A stretch of 64,000 nucleotides of DNA from Pseudomonas simiae (GCF_900111895.1 NZ_FOKB01000007.1:248001-312000), one strand, 5' to 3'; shown: positions 53,689 through 63,077, counted from the stretch's first letter. A program made the numbers and translations. The notes: generated by a model not told the origin, from the letters alone.

Positions 53689-54126
53689 TTATTCCTCGAA
53701 CTTGCCGCCAGCTGCTTCGATAGCCGAACGCGCACCTTTGGTGGCGCCGATTCCCTTGCCGATAGTGACAGCGCGAGTCACTTCACCGGACAGCATGATT
53801 TTCACACGCTGTACGTTGACGTTGATCACGTTGGCATCTTTCAGGGTCTGCACAGTAACGATGTCGCCTTCCACTTTAGCCAGCTCGGACAGACGCACTT
53901 CTGCGCGGTCCATGGCCTTCAGGGATACGAAACCGAACTTAGGCAGGCGACGATGCAGCGGCTGTTGACCGCCTTCAAAGCCTGGAGCGATGGTGCCACC
54001 GGAGCGGGAGGTTTGACCTTTGTGGCCACGGCCACCAGTCTTACCCAAACCGCTACCGATACCACGGCCCGGACGATGCTTTTCGCGACGGGAACCCGGC
54101 GCTGGACTCAGATCATTGAGTTTCAT
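53689..54126 (-). CDS. rplO: 50S ribosomal protein L15
   Basis: L15 is a core assembly protein of the 50S subunit. The 145-residue protein begins MKLNDLSPAPGSRREKHRPGRG and has the glycine/lysine-rich N-terminal extension (KTGGRGHKGQTSRSGG) that penetrates rRNA. It lies 3 bp after rpmD and is directly followed by secY. Confidence 0.98.
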   Translation of the reverse strand: MKLNDLSPAPGSRREKHRPGRGIGSGLGKTGGRGHKGQTSRSGGTIAPGFEGGQQPLHRRLPKFGFVSLKAMDRAEVRLSELAKVEGDIVTVQTLKDANVINVNVQRVKIMLSGEVTRAVTIGKGIGATKGARSAIEAAGGKFEE

Positions 54127-54129
54127 CGA

Positions 54130-54306
54130 TTAACCCTCTACACGCAGCATGTAGTAAGCCTTGTTGATCATCCCGCGATTCTCGGGAGTATCCTGGACTT
54201 CTACAGTGTGACCGATGCGACGCAGACCCAGACCTTTAACACACAGTTTGTGGTTAGGGATGCGGCCGGTCATGCTTTTGATCAGCGTTACTTTAACGGT
54301 AGCCAT
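54130..54306 (-). CDS. rpmD: 50S ribosomal protein L30
   Basis: The 58-residue protein reads [20 protein letters not shown] and ends with [13 protein letters not shown]. It is the short bacterial form of L30. It sits between rpsE (2 bp away) and rplO (3 bp away) in the spc operon. Confidence 0.97.
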
Positions 54307-54308
54307 GA

Positions 54309-54809
54309 TCAGAAGATCTCCTTGACAGTCAGGCCACGCTTGGCAGCGATGGACTCAGGAGATTGCATAGCTTTCAAACCTTTGAAAGTGGCGTGAACCA
54401 CGTTTACCGGGTTAGTCGAGCCGTAGCACTTGGCCAGAACGTTCTGAACGCCAGCAACTTCGAGAACAGCACGCATAGCGCCGCCAGCGATGATACCGGT
54501 ACCTTCAGAAGCAGGCTGCATGTACACCTTCGAAGCGCCATGGGCGGACTTCATTGCGTACTGCAGAGTGGTGCCGTTCAGATCAACTTGGATCATGTTG
54601 CGACGAGCAGCTTCCATTGCCTTCTGGATCGCAGCAGGCACTTCACGCGACTTGCCACGGCCGAAGCCAACACGGCCCTTACCATCACCAACCACGGTCA
54701 ACGCGGTGAAAGTGAAGATACGGCCGCCTTTAACGGTTTTGGCTACGCGGTTAACTTGAACCAGCTTCTCAATGTAGCCTTCGTCGCGCTTTTGGTCGTT
54801 ATTTGACAT
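54309..54809 (-). CDS. rpsE: 30S ribosomal protein S5
   Basis: S5 contributes to decoding accuracy and mRNA unwinding. The 166-residue protein has the dsRNA-binding-like N-terminal domain ([23 protein letters not shown], with the VKGGR loop linked to spectinomycin resistance) and the C-terminal fold with [19 protein letters not shown]. It lies between rplR and rpmD. Confidence 0.98.
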
Positions 54810-54812
54810 AAC

Positions 54813-55163
54813 TTAGAACTCCAGCCCAGCTTCACGAGCAGCATCAGCCAGCGCTTTCACGCGACCGTGGTACTTGAAGCCAGAGCGGTCGAAAGCCACT
54901 TGCGAGACGCCAGCGGCCTTAGCACGCGTAGCGACCAGCTGGCCAACCTTTGTGGCCGCGTCGATGTTGCCGGTGGCACCATCACGCAGTTCTTTATCCA
55001 AAGTCGAGGCGCTTGCCAGGACTTTGTTGCCGTCGGCCGAGATGACCTGGGCGTAGATGTGCTGCGACGAGCGGAACACGCAGAGACGCACGACTTCGAG
55101 TTCGTGCATTTTCAGGCGTGCTTTGCGAGCGCGACGCAGTCGAGTAACTTTTTTGTCGGTCAT
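54813..55163 (-). CDS. rplR: 50S ribosomal protein L18
   Basis: L18 binds 5S rRNA with L5. The 116-residue protein has the basic N-terminus (TDKKVTRLRRARKARLKMHE) and the C-terminal GFKYHGRVKALADAAREAGLEF. It lies 10 bp after rplF and 3 bp before rpsE. Confidence 0.98.
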   Translation of the reverse strand: MTDKKVTRLRRARKARLKMHELEVVRLCVFRSSQHIYAQVISADGNKVLASASTLDKELRDGATGNIDAATKVGQLVATRAKAAGVSQVAFDRSGFKYHGRVKALADAAREAGLEF

Positions 55164-55173
55164 TTGCTATGCC

Positions 55174-55707
55174 CTACTTCTTCTTGGCTTCTTTACGACG
55201 GACGACTTCGTCCGCGTAGCGCACACCTTTGCCTTTGTACGGCTCTGGTGGACGGAAGTCGCGGATCTCAGCGGCCACTTGACCTACCAGCTGCTTATCG
55301 ATGCCCTTGATCAGGATATCGGTCTGGCTAGGGGTCTCAGCAGTGATGCCCGCTGGCAGTTCGTAATCCACAGGGTGCGAGAAGCCAAGGGCCAGGTTCA
55401 AAACCGTGCCTTTTGCTTGCGCTTTGTAACCAACACCGACCAGCTGGAGCTTACGCTCGAAGCCTTGGCTTACGCCTTGGACCATGTTGTTTACCAACGC
55501 ACGCGTGGTACCGGCCATTGCGCGAGTTTGTTGATCGCCATTGCGAGCAGCGAAACGCAGCTCACCAGCTTCTTCAACGATCTCAACGGACGAATGGATG
55601 TTCAGTTCAAGAGTACCCTTGGCACCCTTCACCGAAAGCTGTTGGCCTGCGAATTTGACTTCGACACCGGCTGGCAGCTTAACGGGGTTCTTAGCGACGC
55701 GAGACAT
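55174..55707 (-). CDS. rplF: 50S ribosomal protein L6
   Basis: L6 sits near the factor-binding centre of the 50S subunit. The 177-residue protein is the usual two-repeat protein: MSRVAKNPVKLPAGVEVKF at the start, the second repeat holding the RNA-binding PEPYKGKGVRY stretch, and a basic tail. It lies 12 bp after rpsH. Confidence 0.98.
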   Translation of the reverse strand: MSRVAKNPVKLPAGVEVKFAGQQLSVKGAKGTLELNIHSSVEIVEEAGELRFAARNGDQQTRAMAGTTRALVNNMVQGVSQGFERKLQLVGVGYKAQAKGTVLNLALGFSHPVDYELPAGITAETPSQTDILIKGIDKQLVGQVAAEIRDFRPPEPYKGKGVRYADEVVRRKEAKKK

Positions 55708-55719
55708 GCTTATCCCCCC

Positions 55720-56112
55720 TTAGAACACAGTGCAAAGAACTTCGCCGCCGACACCGGCAGCGCGCGCAGCACGATCCGTCATCACACCTTTGTTGGTGGA
55801 GACGATAGACACGCCCAGACCGCCACGAACTTTCGGCAGATCTTCAGCGGACTTGTACTGACGCAGGCCTGGACGGCTAACGCGCTTCACTTCCTCGATG
55901 ACCGAACGGCCTTCGAAGTACTTCAGCTCGATGGACAGCAGAGCTTTAACATCGCTGCTGATCTGATAACCCGCAATGTAGCCTTCGTCTTTCAGGACTT
56001 TGGCAACAGCTACCTTCAACTTGGAAGATGGCATGCTTACGACGGACTTTTCAGCCATCTGGGCATTACGGATACGAGTTAGCATGTCCGCTAACGGGTC
56101 CTGCATACTCAT
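55720..56112 (-). CDS. rpsH: 30S ribosomal protein S8
   Basis: S8 is an early 16S rRNA binder and, in E. coli, represses the spc operon. The 130-residue protein begins MSMQDPLADMLTRIRNAQMA and ends GVGGEVLCTVF. Unlike the tight spacing elsewhere, it is separated from rpsN by 206 bp that contain a hairpin and a promoter. Confidence 0.98.
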   Translation of the reverse strand: MSMQDPLADMLTRIRNAQMAEKSVVSMPSSKLKVAVAKVLKDEGYIAGYQISSDVKALLSIELKYFEGRSVIEEVKRVSRPGLRQYKSAEDLPKVRGGLGVSIVSTNKGVMTDRAARAAGVGGEVLCTVF

Positions 56113-56207
56113 GGGCTAGACGCTCCTAATACAAAAAAATTAGCCTTGCGGCTACATATGTCGCCGAGAATCTCCGGGTAAAAAACACGGGCTCAGGCGA
56201 GCCGCGT

Positions 56208-56236
56208 ATTTTAGACACACTCCAGAAATGAAACAA
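56208..56236 (-). promoter_or_regulatory. Internal promoter of the spc operon before rpsH
   Basis: On the minus strand TTGTTT (56231-56236) and TAAAAT (56208-56213) are 17 bases apart. The -35 overlaps the hairpin next to it. A leader of about 90 nt would precede rpsH. Confidence 0.5.
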
Positions 56237-56255
56237 GCCCCAAAAGGGGCTTGTT
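56230..56255 (-). terminator. Hairpin between rpsN and rpsH
   Basis: AACAAGCCCC and GGGGCTTGTT form a perfect 10-bp stem with a 4-base loop, followed on the minus strand by TTTCATTT. It lies inside the spc operon, where a full terminator is not expected, so it may act as an attenuator or processing site. Confidence 0.7.
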
Positions 56256-56318
56256 CCAGATTCAAGGTCACCGGCGGTCAGTATCTTGCGACATTGACCC
56301 CCTGGACGTTGAAAGTAC

Positions 56319-56624
56319 TTACCAGCTGGCTTTAACCAGACCTGGTACGTCACCACGCATTGCCGCTTCACGCAGTTTGTTACGGCCGAGGCCGAACTTG
56401 CGGTAAACGCCGTGTGGACGACCGGTCAGGCGGCAGCGGTTACGCATGCGCGAAGCGCTTGCGTCACGTGGCTGCTTCTGCAGAGCTACTGTAGCTTCCC
56501 AACGCGCTTCTGGACTTGCGTTCAGATCAACGATGATTGCTTTCAGTGCTGCACGCTTCTTGGCGTACTTGGCAACCGTGAGCTGACGCTTCAGCTCGCG
56601 GTTTTTCATGCTCATCTTGGCCAT
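56319..56624 (-). CDS. rpsN: 30S ribosomal protein S14 (zinc-free form)
   Basis: S14 completes the head of the 30S subunit. The protein has 101 residues, starting MAKMSMKNRELKRQ and ending REAAMRGDVPGLVKASW. It lacks the two CxxC pairs of the zinc form. The frame stays open upstream, but the family start is clear. It lies 13 bp after rplE; a 206-bp gap separates it from rpsH. Confidence 0.97.
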   Translation of the reverse strand: MAKMSMKNRELKRQLTVAKYAKKRAALKAIIVDLNASPEARWEATVALQKQPRDASASRMRNRCRLTGRPHGVYRKFGLGRNKLREAAMRGDVPGLVKASW

Positions 56625-56637
56625 GGTCCTACTCCAA

Positions 56638-57177
56638 TCAGTTGCGGAACGGGAATTTGAAAGCACGCAACAGGGCGCGACCTTCATCATCGTTCTTGGC
56701 AGTGGTGGTCAGGGTGATGTCCAGACCGCGGAGAGCATCGATCTTGTCGTAGTCGATTTCCGGGAAGATGATCTGCTCTTTCACGCCCATGCTGTAGTTA
56801 CCACGACCATCGAAGGACTTGGCATTCAGGCCGCGGAAGTCGCGGACCCGAGGCAGGGAGATCGACAGCAGACGATCCAGGAATTCGTACATACGCTCAC
56901 GGCGCAGGGTCACTTTGACGCCGATCGGCCAACCTTCACGGACTTTAAAGCCAGCGATGGATTTCCGAGCGTAGGTCACAACGACTTTCTGGCCGGTGAT
57001 CTTTTCCAGGTCAGCAACAGCGTGCTCGATGACTTTTTTGTCACCGATCGCTTCGCCCAGACCCATGTTCAGGGTGATTTTGGTAACGCGCGGAACTTCC
57101 ATCACGTTCCCAAGCTTAAGTTCTTCCTTAAGCTTAGGGGCGATTTCCTTCCGGTAAATCTCTTGTAGTCGTGCCAT
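56638..57177 (-). CDS. rplE: 50S ribosomal protein L5
   Basis: L5 binds 5S rRNA and contacts the P-site tRNA. The 179-residue protein has MARLQEIYRKEIAPKLKEEL at the start, then VPRVTKITLNMGLGEA and RDFRGLNAKSFDGRGNYSMG. In E. coli the S8 repressor binds near the start of this gene; I did not verify such a structure here. It follows rplX by 22 bp. Confidence 0.98.
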   Translation of the reverse strand: MARLQEIYRKEIAPKLKEELKLGNVMEVPRVTKITLNMGLGEAIGDKKVIEHAVADLEKITGQKVVVTYARKSIAGFKVREGWPIGVKVTLRRERMYEFLDRLLSISLPRVRDFRGLNAKSFDGRGNYSMGVKEQIIFPEIDYDKIDALRGLDITLTTTAKNDDEGRALLRAFKFPFRN

Positions 57178-57199
57178 GGTCTAATCTACCTAGCAGTGT

Positions 57200-57514
57200 T
57201 CAAGCATCAACCGCTTTTTGGGTCGACTTGAAGACACGAATTTTCTTACCGTCTTCTACTTTGAAACCAACGCGGTCAGCCTTGTTGGTTTCGCCGTTGA
57301 AGATGGCGACGTTAGAAGCGTCCAGCGGAGCTTCTTTCTCGACGATACCGCCCTGCACGCCCGACATCGGGTTAGGCTTGGTATGACGCTTGACCAGGTT
57401 CAGACCACCGATAACCAGACGGTTATTAGCGAGAACCTTAAGCACCTTACCGCGCTTACCTTTGTCTTTGCCGGCGATCACGATGATCTCGTCGTCACGA
57501 CGAATCTTTTGCAT
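57200..57514 (-). CDS. rplX: 50S ribosomal protein L24
   Basis: L24 starts 50S assembly near the tunnel exit. The 104-residue protein has the KOW motif (DDEIIVIAGKDKGKRGKVLKV) at the N-terminus. It lies 11 bp after rplN and 22 bp before rplE. Confidence 0.98.
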   Translation of the reverse strand: MQKIRRDDEIIVIAGKDKGKRGKVLKVLANNRLVIGGLNLVKRHTKPNPMSGVQGGIVEKEAPLDASNVAIFNGETNKADRVGFKVEDGKKIRVFKSTQKAVDA

Positions 57515-57525
57515 GTCGGATCTCC

Positions 57526-57894
57526 TTACAGCACTTCTGGGGCGAGCGAGACGATCTTCATGAACTTCTCAGTACGAAGTTCACGGGTCACTGGCCCAAA
57601 GATACGGGTGCCGATCGGCTCTTGCTTGTTGTTCAGAAGAACAGCAGCGTTGCCATCAAAGCGGATAATGGAGCCATCAGCACGACGTACGCCGTGACGA
57701 GTGCGGACTACAACAGCAGTCATCACTTGGCCTTTTTTCACTTTACCGCGAGGAATTGCTTCCTTGACGGTAACTTTGATGATGTCACCGATACCAGCGT
57801 AACGACGATGGGAGCCACCCAGCACCTTGATGCACATAACACGGCGAGCGCCGCTGTTATCGGCCACATCGAGCATGGATTGAGTCTGAATCAT
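57526..57894 (-). CDS. rplN: 50S ribosomal protein L14
   Basis: L14 forms part of an intersubunit bridge. The 122-residue protein begins MIQTQSMLDVADNSGARRVM and ends RTEKFMKIVSLAPEVL. In the E. coli arrangement it opens the spc operon; here only 23 bp separate it from rpsQ, so S10 and spc genes are probably continuous. Confidence 0.98.
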   Translation of the reverse strand: MIQTQSMLDVADNSGARRVMCIKVLGGSHRRYAGIGDIIKVTVKEAIPRGKVKKGQVMTAVVVRTRHGVRRADGSIIRFDGNAAVLLNNKQEPIGTRIFGPVTRELRTEKFMKIVSLAPEVL

Positions 57895-57917
57895 ATAATT
57901 TCTCCGACCCCTAGTCC

Positions 57918-58184
57918 TTAGACTTCCACAGCGCGTTCGAGAACATCAACCAGTGCCCAAGACTTGGTCTTGGCCAGCGGACGAGTTTCACGAATAGTGA
58001 CTTTGTCGCCGATGTGGCACTGATTGGTTTCGTCGTGCGCGTGCAGCTTAGTCGAACGCTTAACGTATTTACCGTAGATCGGGTGCTTAACGCGACGCTC
58101 GATCAAAACGGTGATGGTTTTGTCCATCTTGTCGCTGACAACACGGCCAGTCAGCGTACGGACAGTCTTTTCGGCTTCAGCCAT
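57918..58184 (-). CDS. rpsQ: 30S ribosomal protein S17
   Basis: S17 is an early 16S rRNA binder. The 88-residue OB-fold protein begins MAEAEKTVRTLTGRVVSDKM, with IERRVKHPIYGKYVKRSTK in the middle. The ATG at 58184 gives the family N-terminus. It lies 2 bp after rpmC, the last gene of the S10 set. Confidence 0.97.
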   Translation of the reverse strand: MAEAEKTVRTLTGRVVSDKMDKTITVLIERRVKHPIYGKYVKRSTKLHAHDETNQCHIGDKVTIRETRPLAKTKSWALVDVLERAVEV

Positions 58185-58186
58185 GA

Positions 58187-58378
58187 TCACTTACCTGCCT
58201 GCTGGTTGAGCACAGTCTTCACGCGAGCGATGTCACGCTTAACTTGCGAGAGCAGATGAGACTGCCCCAACTGGCCAGTTGCTTTCTGCATACGCAGATT
58301 GAACTGGTCGCGCAGCAGGCCGAGCAGTTGCTCGTTCAGCTGCTGTGCGGATTTTTCACGAAGTTCATTCGCTTTCAT
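58187..58378 (-). CDS. rpmC: 50S ribosomal protein L29
   Basis: The 63-residue helical hairpin protein begins [20 protein letters not shown]. It sits near the tunnel exit, where it helps bind chaperones. It overlaps the rplP stop by one base and is 2 bp before rpsQ. Confidence 0.97.
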
Positions 58379-58791
58379 CACATCACCGTCCGTTTAACAA
58401 AGGAGGTGGCGAGCGGCAGCTTTGCAGCAGCCAGGGCGAAAGCCTCACGCGCCAGCTCTTCAGAAACACCCTCGATTTCATACAGGACTTTGCCTGGCTG
58501 AATCTGGGCTACCCAGTATTCCACGTTACCCTTACCTTTACCCATCCGAACCTCGAGAGGTTTTTTGGAGATCGGCTTGTCCGGGAATACACGGATCCAG
58601 ATCTTGCCGCCACGTTTTACGTGACGGGTCAGAGCACGACGCGCTGACTCGATCTGACGAGCGGTGAGACGACCACGAGCTACAGACTTCAGCGCGAACT
58701 CGCCGAAGCTGACTTTGCTACCGCGCTGAGCCAGACCACGGTTGTGGCCTGTCATCTGCTTGCGGAACTTCGTACGCTTAGGTTGCAACAT
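58378..58791 (-). CDS. rplP: 50S ribosomal protein L16
   Basis: L16 supports A-site tRNA placement. The 137-residue protein begins [19 protein letters not shown], has [29 protein letters not shown], and ends SFVKRTVM. It lies 12 bp after rpsC and overlaps rpmC. Confidence 0.98.
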
Positions 58792-58803
58792 TTGGCGTAC
58801 CCC

Positions 58804-59490
58804 TTACTTAGCAGCTTTTTTACGAGGCGCTGGTGCTTGTGGTTTCAGTTCTTCTTGGCGACCACCAATTACTTCGCCTTTGAAGATCCAAACCTTTACA
58901 CCGATCACACCGTAAGTGGTGTGAGCTTCGTAGTTGGCATAGTCGATGTCGGCACGCAGGGTGTGCAGTGGCACACGACCTTCGCGATACCATTCAGTAC
59001 GTGCGATTTCAGCACCGCCGAGACGACCGCTCACTTGGATTTTGATGCCTTTGGCACCAATGCGCATGGCGTTCTGTACAGCGCGCTTCATAGCGCGACG
59101 GAACATTACGCGACGCTCCAGCTGCTGAGCTACGCTCTGCGCAACCAGCATACCGTCGAGCTCCGGCTTGCGGATCTCTTCGATATTGATGTGCACAGGC
59201 ACACCCATTTGCTTGGTCAGGTCCTGACGCAGTTTCTCAACATCTTCACCTTTCTTCCCGATAACGATACCTGGACGAGCGGTGTGGATGGTGATACGTG
59301 CAGTTTGGGCCGGACGATGGATATCGATACGGCTTACGGACGCGCTTTTTAGTTTGTCTTGGAGATACTCACGCACCTTCAGATCAGCGAACAAATAGTC
59401 CGCATAAGTCCGACCGTCTGCGTACCAGACGGAGGTGTGCTCCTTGACGATTCCCAGGCGAATGCCAATGGGATGTACTTTCTGACCCAT
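58804..59490 (-). CDS. rpsC: 30S ribosomal protein S3
   Basis: S3 forms the mRNA entry with S4 and S5. The 228-residue protein has [20 protein letters not shown] at the start, the KH motif with [14 protein letters not shown], and a C-terminal basic tail. The ATG at 59490 is the family start even though the frame stays open upstream. It follows rplV by 13 bp. Confidence 0.98.
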
Positions 59491-59503
59491 CTCTTCGACT
59501 CCG

Positions 59504-59836
59504 TTACTTGTCAGCAACCTTGACAGTGATATGGCAAGACCGCTTGACGATGCGATCAGCACGGCCTTTGGCACGTGGCATGATGCGCTTCAGCGAACGC
59601 CCTTCGTTGACGAAAACGGTGCTGACCTTCAGGTCATCAACGTCTGCGCCTTCGTTATGCTCGGCGTTGGCTACGGCCGACTCCAGCACTTTCTTCATGA
59701 TCTCGGCGGCTTTCTTACTGCTGAAAGCCAACAGGTTGAGCGCTTCGCCCACCTTCTTCCCGCGGATCTGGTCGGCGACCAAGCGGGCTTTCTGGGCGGA
59801 GATTCGAGCGCCCGACAACTTAGCGGCTACTTCCAT
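59504..59836 (-). CDS. rplV: 50S ribosomal protein L22
   Basis: L22 lines the exit tunnel; its beta-hairpin meets macrolide antibiotics. The 110-residue protein has [20 protein letters not shown] at the start and the hairpin around [17 protein letters not shown]. It lies 11 bp after rpsS. Confidence 0.98.
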
Positions 59837-59847
59837 TTCCTTACCCC

Positions 59848-60123
59848 TTAACGCTTGGCTTTCTTGTCTGCCACGTGCCCACGATAAGTGCGGGTACCGG
59901 CAAACTCGCCTAGTTTGTGGCCGACCATGTCTTCGTTCACGAGAACTGGGACGTGCAAGCGACCGTTGTGTACAGCGATGGTCAGACCGACCATTTGTGG
60001 CAGGATCATCGAACGACGCGACCAGGTCTTAACTGGTTTGCGATCGTTCTTTTCCGCCGCCACTTCGATCTTCTTCAGTAGGTGAAGATCAATAAAAGGA
60101 CCTTTTTTCAGAGAACGTGGCAC
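59848..60123 (-). CDS. rpsS: 30S ribosomal protein S19
   Basis: S19 pairs with S13 in the 30S head. The 91-residue protein begins [20 protein letters not shown] and ends [15 protein letters not shown]. It lies 16 bp after rplB. Confidence 0.98.
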
Positions 60124-60139
60124 TGTCGTATCCCTCTAT

Positions 60140-60964
60140 TTACTTGCGACGACGGACGATCATTTTGTCGGTACGCTTATTACCACGAGTCTTCGCGCCC
60201 TTAGTCGGGAAGCCCCATGGCGATACCGGATGACGACCACCAGAGGTACGACCTTCACCACCACCGTGTGGGTGGTCAACCGGGTTCATGGCAACACCAC
60301 GAACGGTTGGGCGAACGCCACGCCAGCGTTTGGCACCAGCTTTACCCAACGAACGCAGGCTGTGCTCGGAGTTCGAGACTTCGCCCAGGGTCGCACGGCA
60401 TTCAGCCAGCACTTTACGCATCTCACCAGAACGCAGACGCAGGGTCACGTAGACACCTTCACGAGCGATCAGCTGAGCCGAAGCACCAGCGGAACGAGCG
60501 ATTTGCGCGCCTTTACCTGGCTTCAATTCGATGCCGTGTACGGTGCTACCAACTGGAATGTTGCGCAGTTGCAGAGCGTTGCCCGGCTTGATCGGTGCCA
60601 AGGCACCTGCGATCAGCTGGTCGCCAGCGCTCACGCCTTTAGGGGCGATGATGTAGCGACGCTCGCCATCTGCGTACAGCAGCAGAGCGATGTGAGCAGT
60701 ACGGTTTGGATCGTATTCGATACGCTCGACAGTGGCAGCGATGCCATCTTTGTCGTTGCGACGGAAATCAACCAGACGATAATGCTGCTTATGGCCACCA
60801 CCGATGTGACGAGTGGTAATACGACCATTGTTGTTACGACCACCAGACTTCGATTTTTTCTCGAGCAGCGGTGCGTGAGGAGCGCCTTTATGCAGCTCCT
60901 GGTTGACCACCTTGACCACAAAACGGCGGCCAGGGGAAGTCGGTTTGCATTTAACGATTGCCAT
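60140..60964 (-). CDS. rplB: 50S ribosomal protein L2
   Basis: L2 is needed for subunit joining and peptidyl transfer. The 274-residue protein has [21 protein letters not shown] near residue 42 and the conserved [21 protein letters not shown] with the functional histidine in its last fifth. It lies 14 bp after rplW. Confidence 0.98.
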
Positions 60965-60978
60965 GATGCACCCCTTCC

Positions 60979-61278
60979 TTACTCAGCACTGCTGCTGAAA
61001 TCGAGATCTTGGCCTGGTTGAAGGGAGATAACTGCCTTCTTCCAGTCATTACGCTTGCCCAGACCGCGAGCAGTGCGCTTGCTCTTACCCAGAACATTCA
61101 GGGTAGTAACACGCTCTACTTTCACGCTGAACAGGCTTTCGACGGCCTTCTTGATTTCCAGCTTGGTTGCGTCAGTTGCAACCTTGAAAACGAACTGGCC
61201 TTTCTTGTCAGCCAGAACCGTAGCCTTTTCGGAAACGTGCGGGCCAAGCAGAACTTTAAATACGCGTTCCTGGTTCAT
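60979..61278 (-). CDS. rplW: 50S ribosomal protein L23
   Basis: L23 docks trigger factor and SRP at the tunnel exit. The 99-residue protein has [20 protein letters not shown] and [20 protein letters not shown]. Its ATG overlaps the rplD stop by four bases. Confidence 0.98.
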
Positions 61279-61877
61279 CCCAGCAGCTCCTCGAATTTCT
61301 TCACGGCCGACACGGTGATCAACACCTTGTCGTATGCGATCAGACTAACTGGATCGGAACCTTGCACGTCACGTACATCAACGTGTGGCAGGTTACGAGC
61401 AGCCAGGTACAGGTTCTGATCAACAGCTTCAGACACGATCAAAACATCGGTCAGGCTCATGTTGTTCAGTTTGCCCAGCAGATCTTTGGTTTTCGGGCTT
61501 TCAACAGCGAAGTCCTGAACCACGACCAGACGGTCAGTACGCACCAGTTCAGCAAGGATGGAGCGCAGAGCTGCGCGGTACATCTTCTTGTTGAGCTTCT
61601 GCGAGTGATCCTGCGGACGAGCTGCGAAAGTGGTACCACCGCCACGCCAGATTGGGCTACGGATAGTACCGGCACGAGCACGGCCAGTACCTTTCTGACG
61701 CCAAGGGCGCTTACCGCCACCACGTACGTCGGAACGGGTCTTTTGCTGCTTGCTACCTTGACGGCCGCCGGCCATGTAGGCCACGACTGCTTGGTGAACC
61801 AGCGTCTCGTTGAATTCGCCGCCAAATGTCAGTTCGGAAACTTCGATCGCTTGAGCGTCATTTACATTTAATTGCAT
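61275..61877 (-). CDS. rplD: 50S ribosomal protein L4
   Basis: L4 lines the exit tunnel and in E. coli represses the S10 operon through a leader hairpin. The 200-residue protein has the loop [30 protein letters not shown] (residues about 40-70). The leader here is too short for that E. coli structure. It lies 12 bp after rplC. Confidence 0.97.
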
Positions 61878-61889
61878 GTCAGCTTCCCC

Positions 61890-62525
61890 TTAACCGCGAG
61901 CCTTGGCCGCTGGACGTACAACCAGGTTGCCGCCAGTAGCGCCAGGAACAGCACCCTTGACCAACAACAGATTGCGTTCAGCGTCGACGCGCACTACTTC
62001 GAGGGACTGCACGGTCACGCGCTCAGCGCCCATATGACCGGACATTTTTTTGCCCTTGAATACACGACCAGGAGTCTGGCACTGGCCAATAGAGCCCGGG
62101 ACGCGGTGGGAGACGGAGTTACCGTGAGTGTTGTCTTGGCCACGGAAATTCCAACGCTTGATCGTACCCTGGAAGCCTTTACCTTTGGACTGACCGGTTA
62201 CATCAACCAGTTGACCAGCAGCGAAGATTTCAGCGTTGATCAGATCGCCAGCCTGGTAGTCGCCGTCTTCGAGACGGAACTCCATAACAGTGCGACCAGC
62301 TGCAACGTTTGCTTTAGCGAAGTGACCTGCTTGAGCAGCAGTCACACGCGAAGCACGACGCTCGCCGACAGTGACTTGCACTGCACGATAGCCATCGGTT
62401 TCTTCAGTTTTGAACTGGGTGACGCGATTCGGCTCGATCTCAATGACCGTGACCGGAATGGAGACACCTTCTTCGGTGAAAATACGGGTCATACCGCATT
62501 TACGACCGACTACACCAATAGTCAT
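61890..62525 (-). CDS. rplC: 50S ribosomal protein L3
   Basis: L3 starts 50S assembly and reaches the peptidyl-transferase centre. The 211-residue protein begins MTIGVVGRKCGMTRIF and has RWNFRGQDNTHGNSVSHRVPG with the conserved glutamine that is methylated in E. coli. The ATG at 62525 gives the family start. It lies 81 bp after rpsJ. Confidence 0.98.
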   Translation of the reverse strand: MTIGVVGRKCGMTRIFTEEGVSIPVTVIEIEPNRVTQFKTEETDGYRAVQVTVGERRASRVTAAQAGHFAKANVAAGRTVMEFRLEDGDYQAGDLINAEIFAAGQLVDVTGQSKGKGFQGTIKRWNFRGQDNTHGNSVSHRVPGSIGQCQTPGRVFKGKKMSGHMGAERVTVQSLEVVRVDAERNLLLVKGAVPGATGGNLVVRPAAKARG

Positions 62526-62606
62526 GTTGTAAACCTCATGAGTGTACGGGGCTTTCACCCGCTATGGCCGCCCATTTCAGAGCGTTACACGACTAAGACC
62601 CAAGTC

Positions 62607-62918
62607 TTAGCCGAGGCTGATCTGTACTTCCACACCGGCCGCCAGATCGAGCTTCATAAGTGCATCAACGGTTTTATCCGTTGGCTGGACGATGTCCAGT
62701 ACGCGCTTATGAGTACGGATCTCGTACTGGTCACGCGCGTCTTTGTTGACGTGCGGGGAGACCAGAACGGTGAACCGCTCTTTACGGGTAGGCAGTGGAA
62801 TTGGACCACGCACTTGAGCACCAGTACGTTTCGCGGTTTCCACGATTTCCTGGGTGGATTGGTCGATCAGGCGATGGTCAAAAGCCTTCAACCTGATACG
62901 GATTTGCTGATTTTGCAT
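62607..62918 (-). CDS. rpsJ: 30S ribosomal protein S10 (NusE)
   Basis: S10 acts in the 30S head and, as NusE, binds NusB in antitermination; nusB is also in this window. The 103-residue protein has [20 protein letters not shown] and [19 protein letters not shown]. It is the first gene of the S10 operon, with a strong promoter just before it. Confidence 0.98.
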
Positions 62919-62980
62919 TGGATTTCAGACTCCGGCTGCTATTCCCAGCGAGCGCAATACGCCCGTTAAAAGGAGGCGCA

Positions 62981-63009
62981 ATTCTATAGACGGCCCTGAT
63001 AGGTGTCAA
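62981..63009 (-). promoter_or_regulatory. Strong promoter of the S10 operon
   Basis: On the minus strand TTGACA (63004-63009, full match) and TAGAAT (62981-62986) are 17 bases apart. Transcription would start near 62975, leaving a leader of about 56 nt before rpsJ. Confidence 0.8.
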
Positions 63010-63018
63010 CCCAATAAA

Positions 63019-63046
63019 AAAGGCCCCCGCTGAGCGGGGGCCTTTT
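63019..63046 (-). terminator. Terminator of tuf
   Basis: AAGGCCCCCGC and GCGGGGGCCTT form a strong stem with a 3-base loop and a T run on the minus strand, about 30 bases after the tuf stop, right before the S10 promoter. Confidence 0.92.
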
Positions 63047-63077
63047 CAAAACATCAGAGCTATCTCAGAAGAGATAA

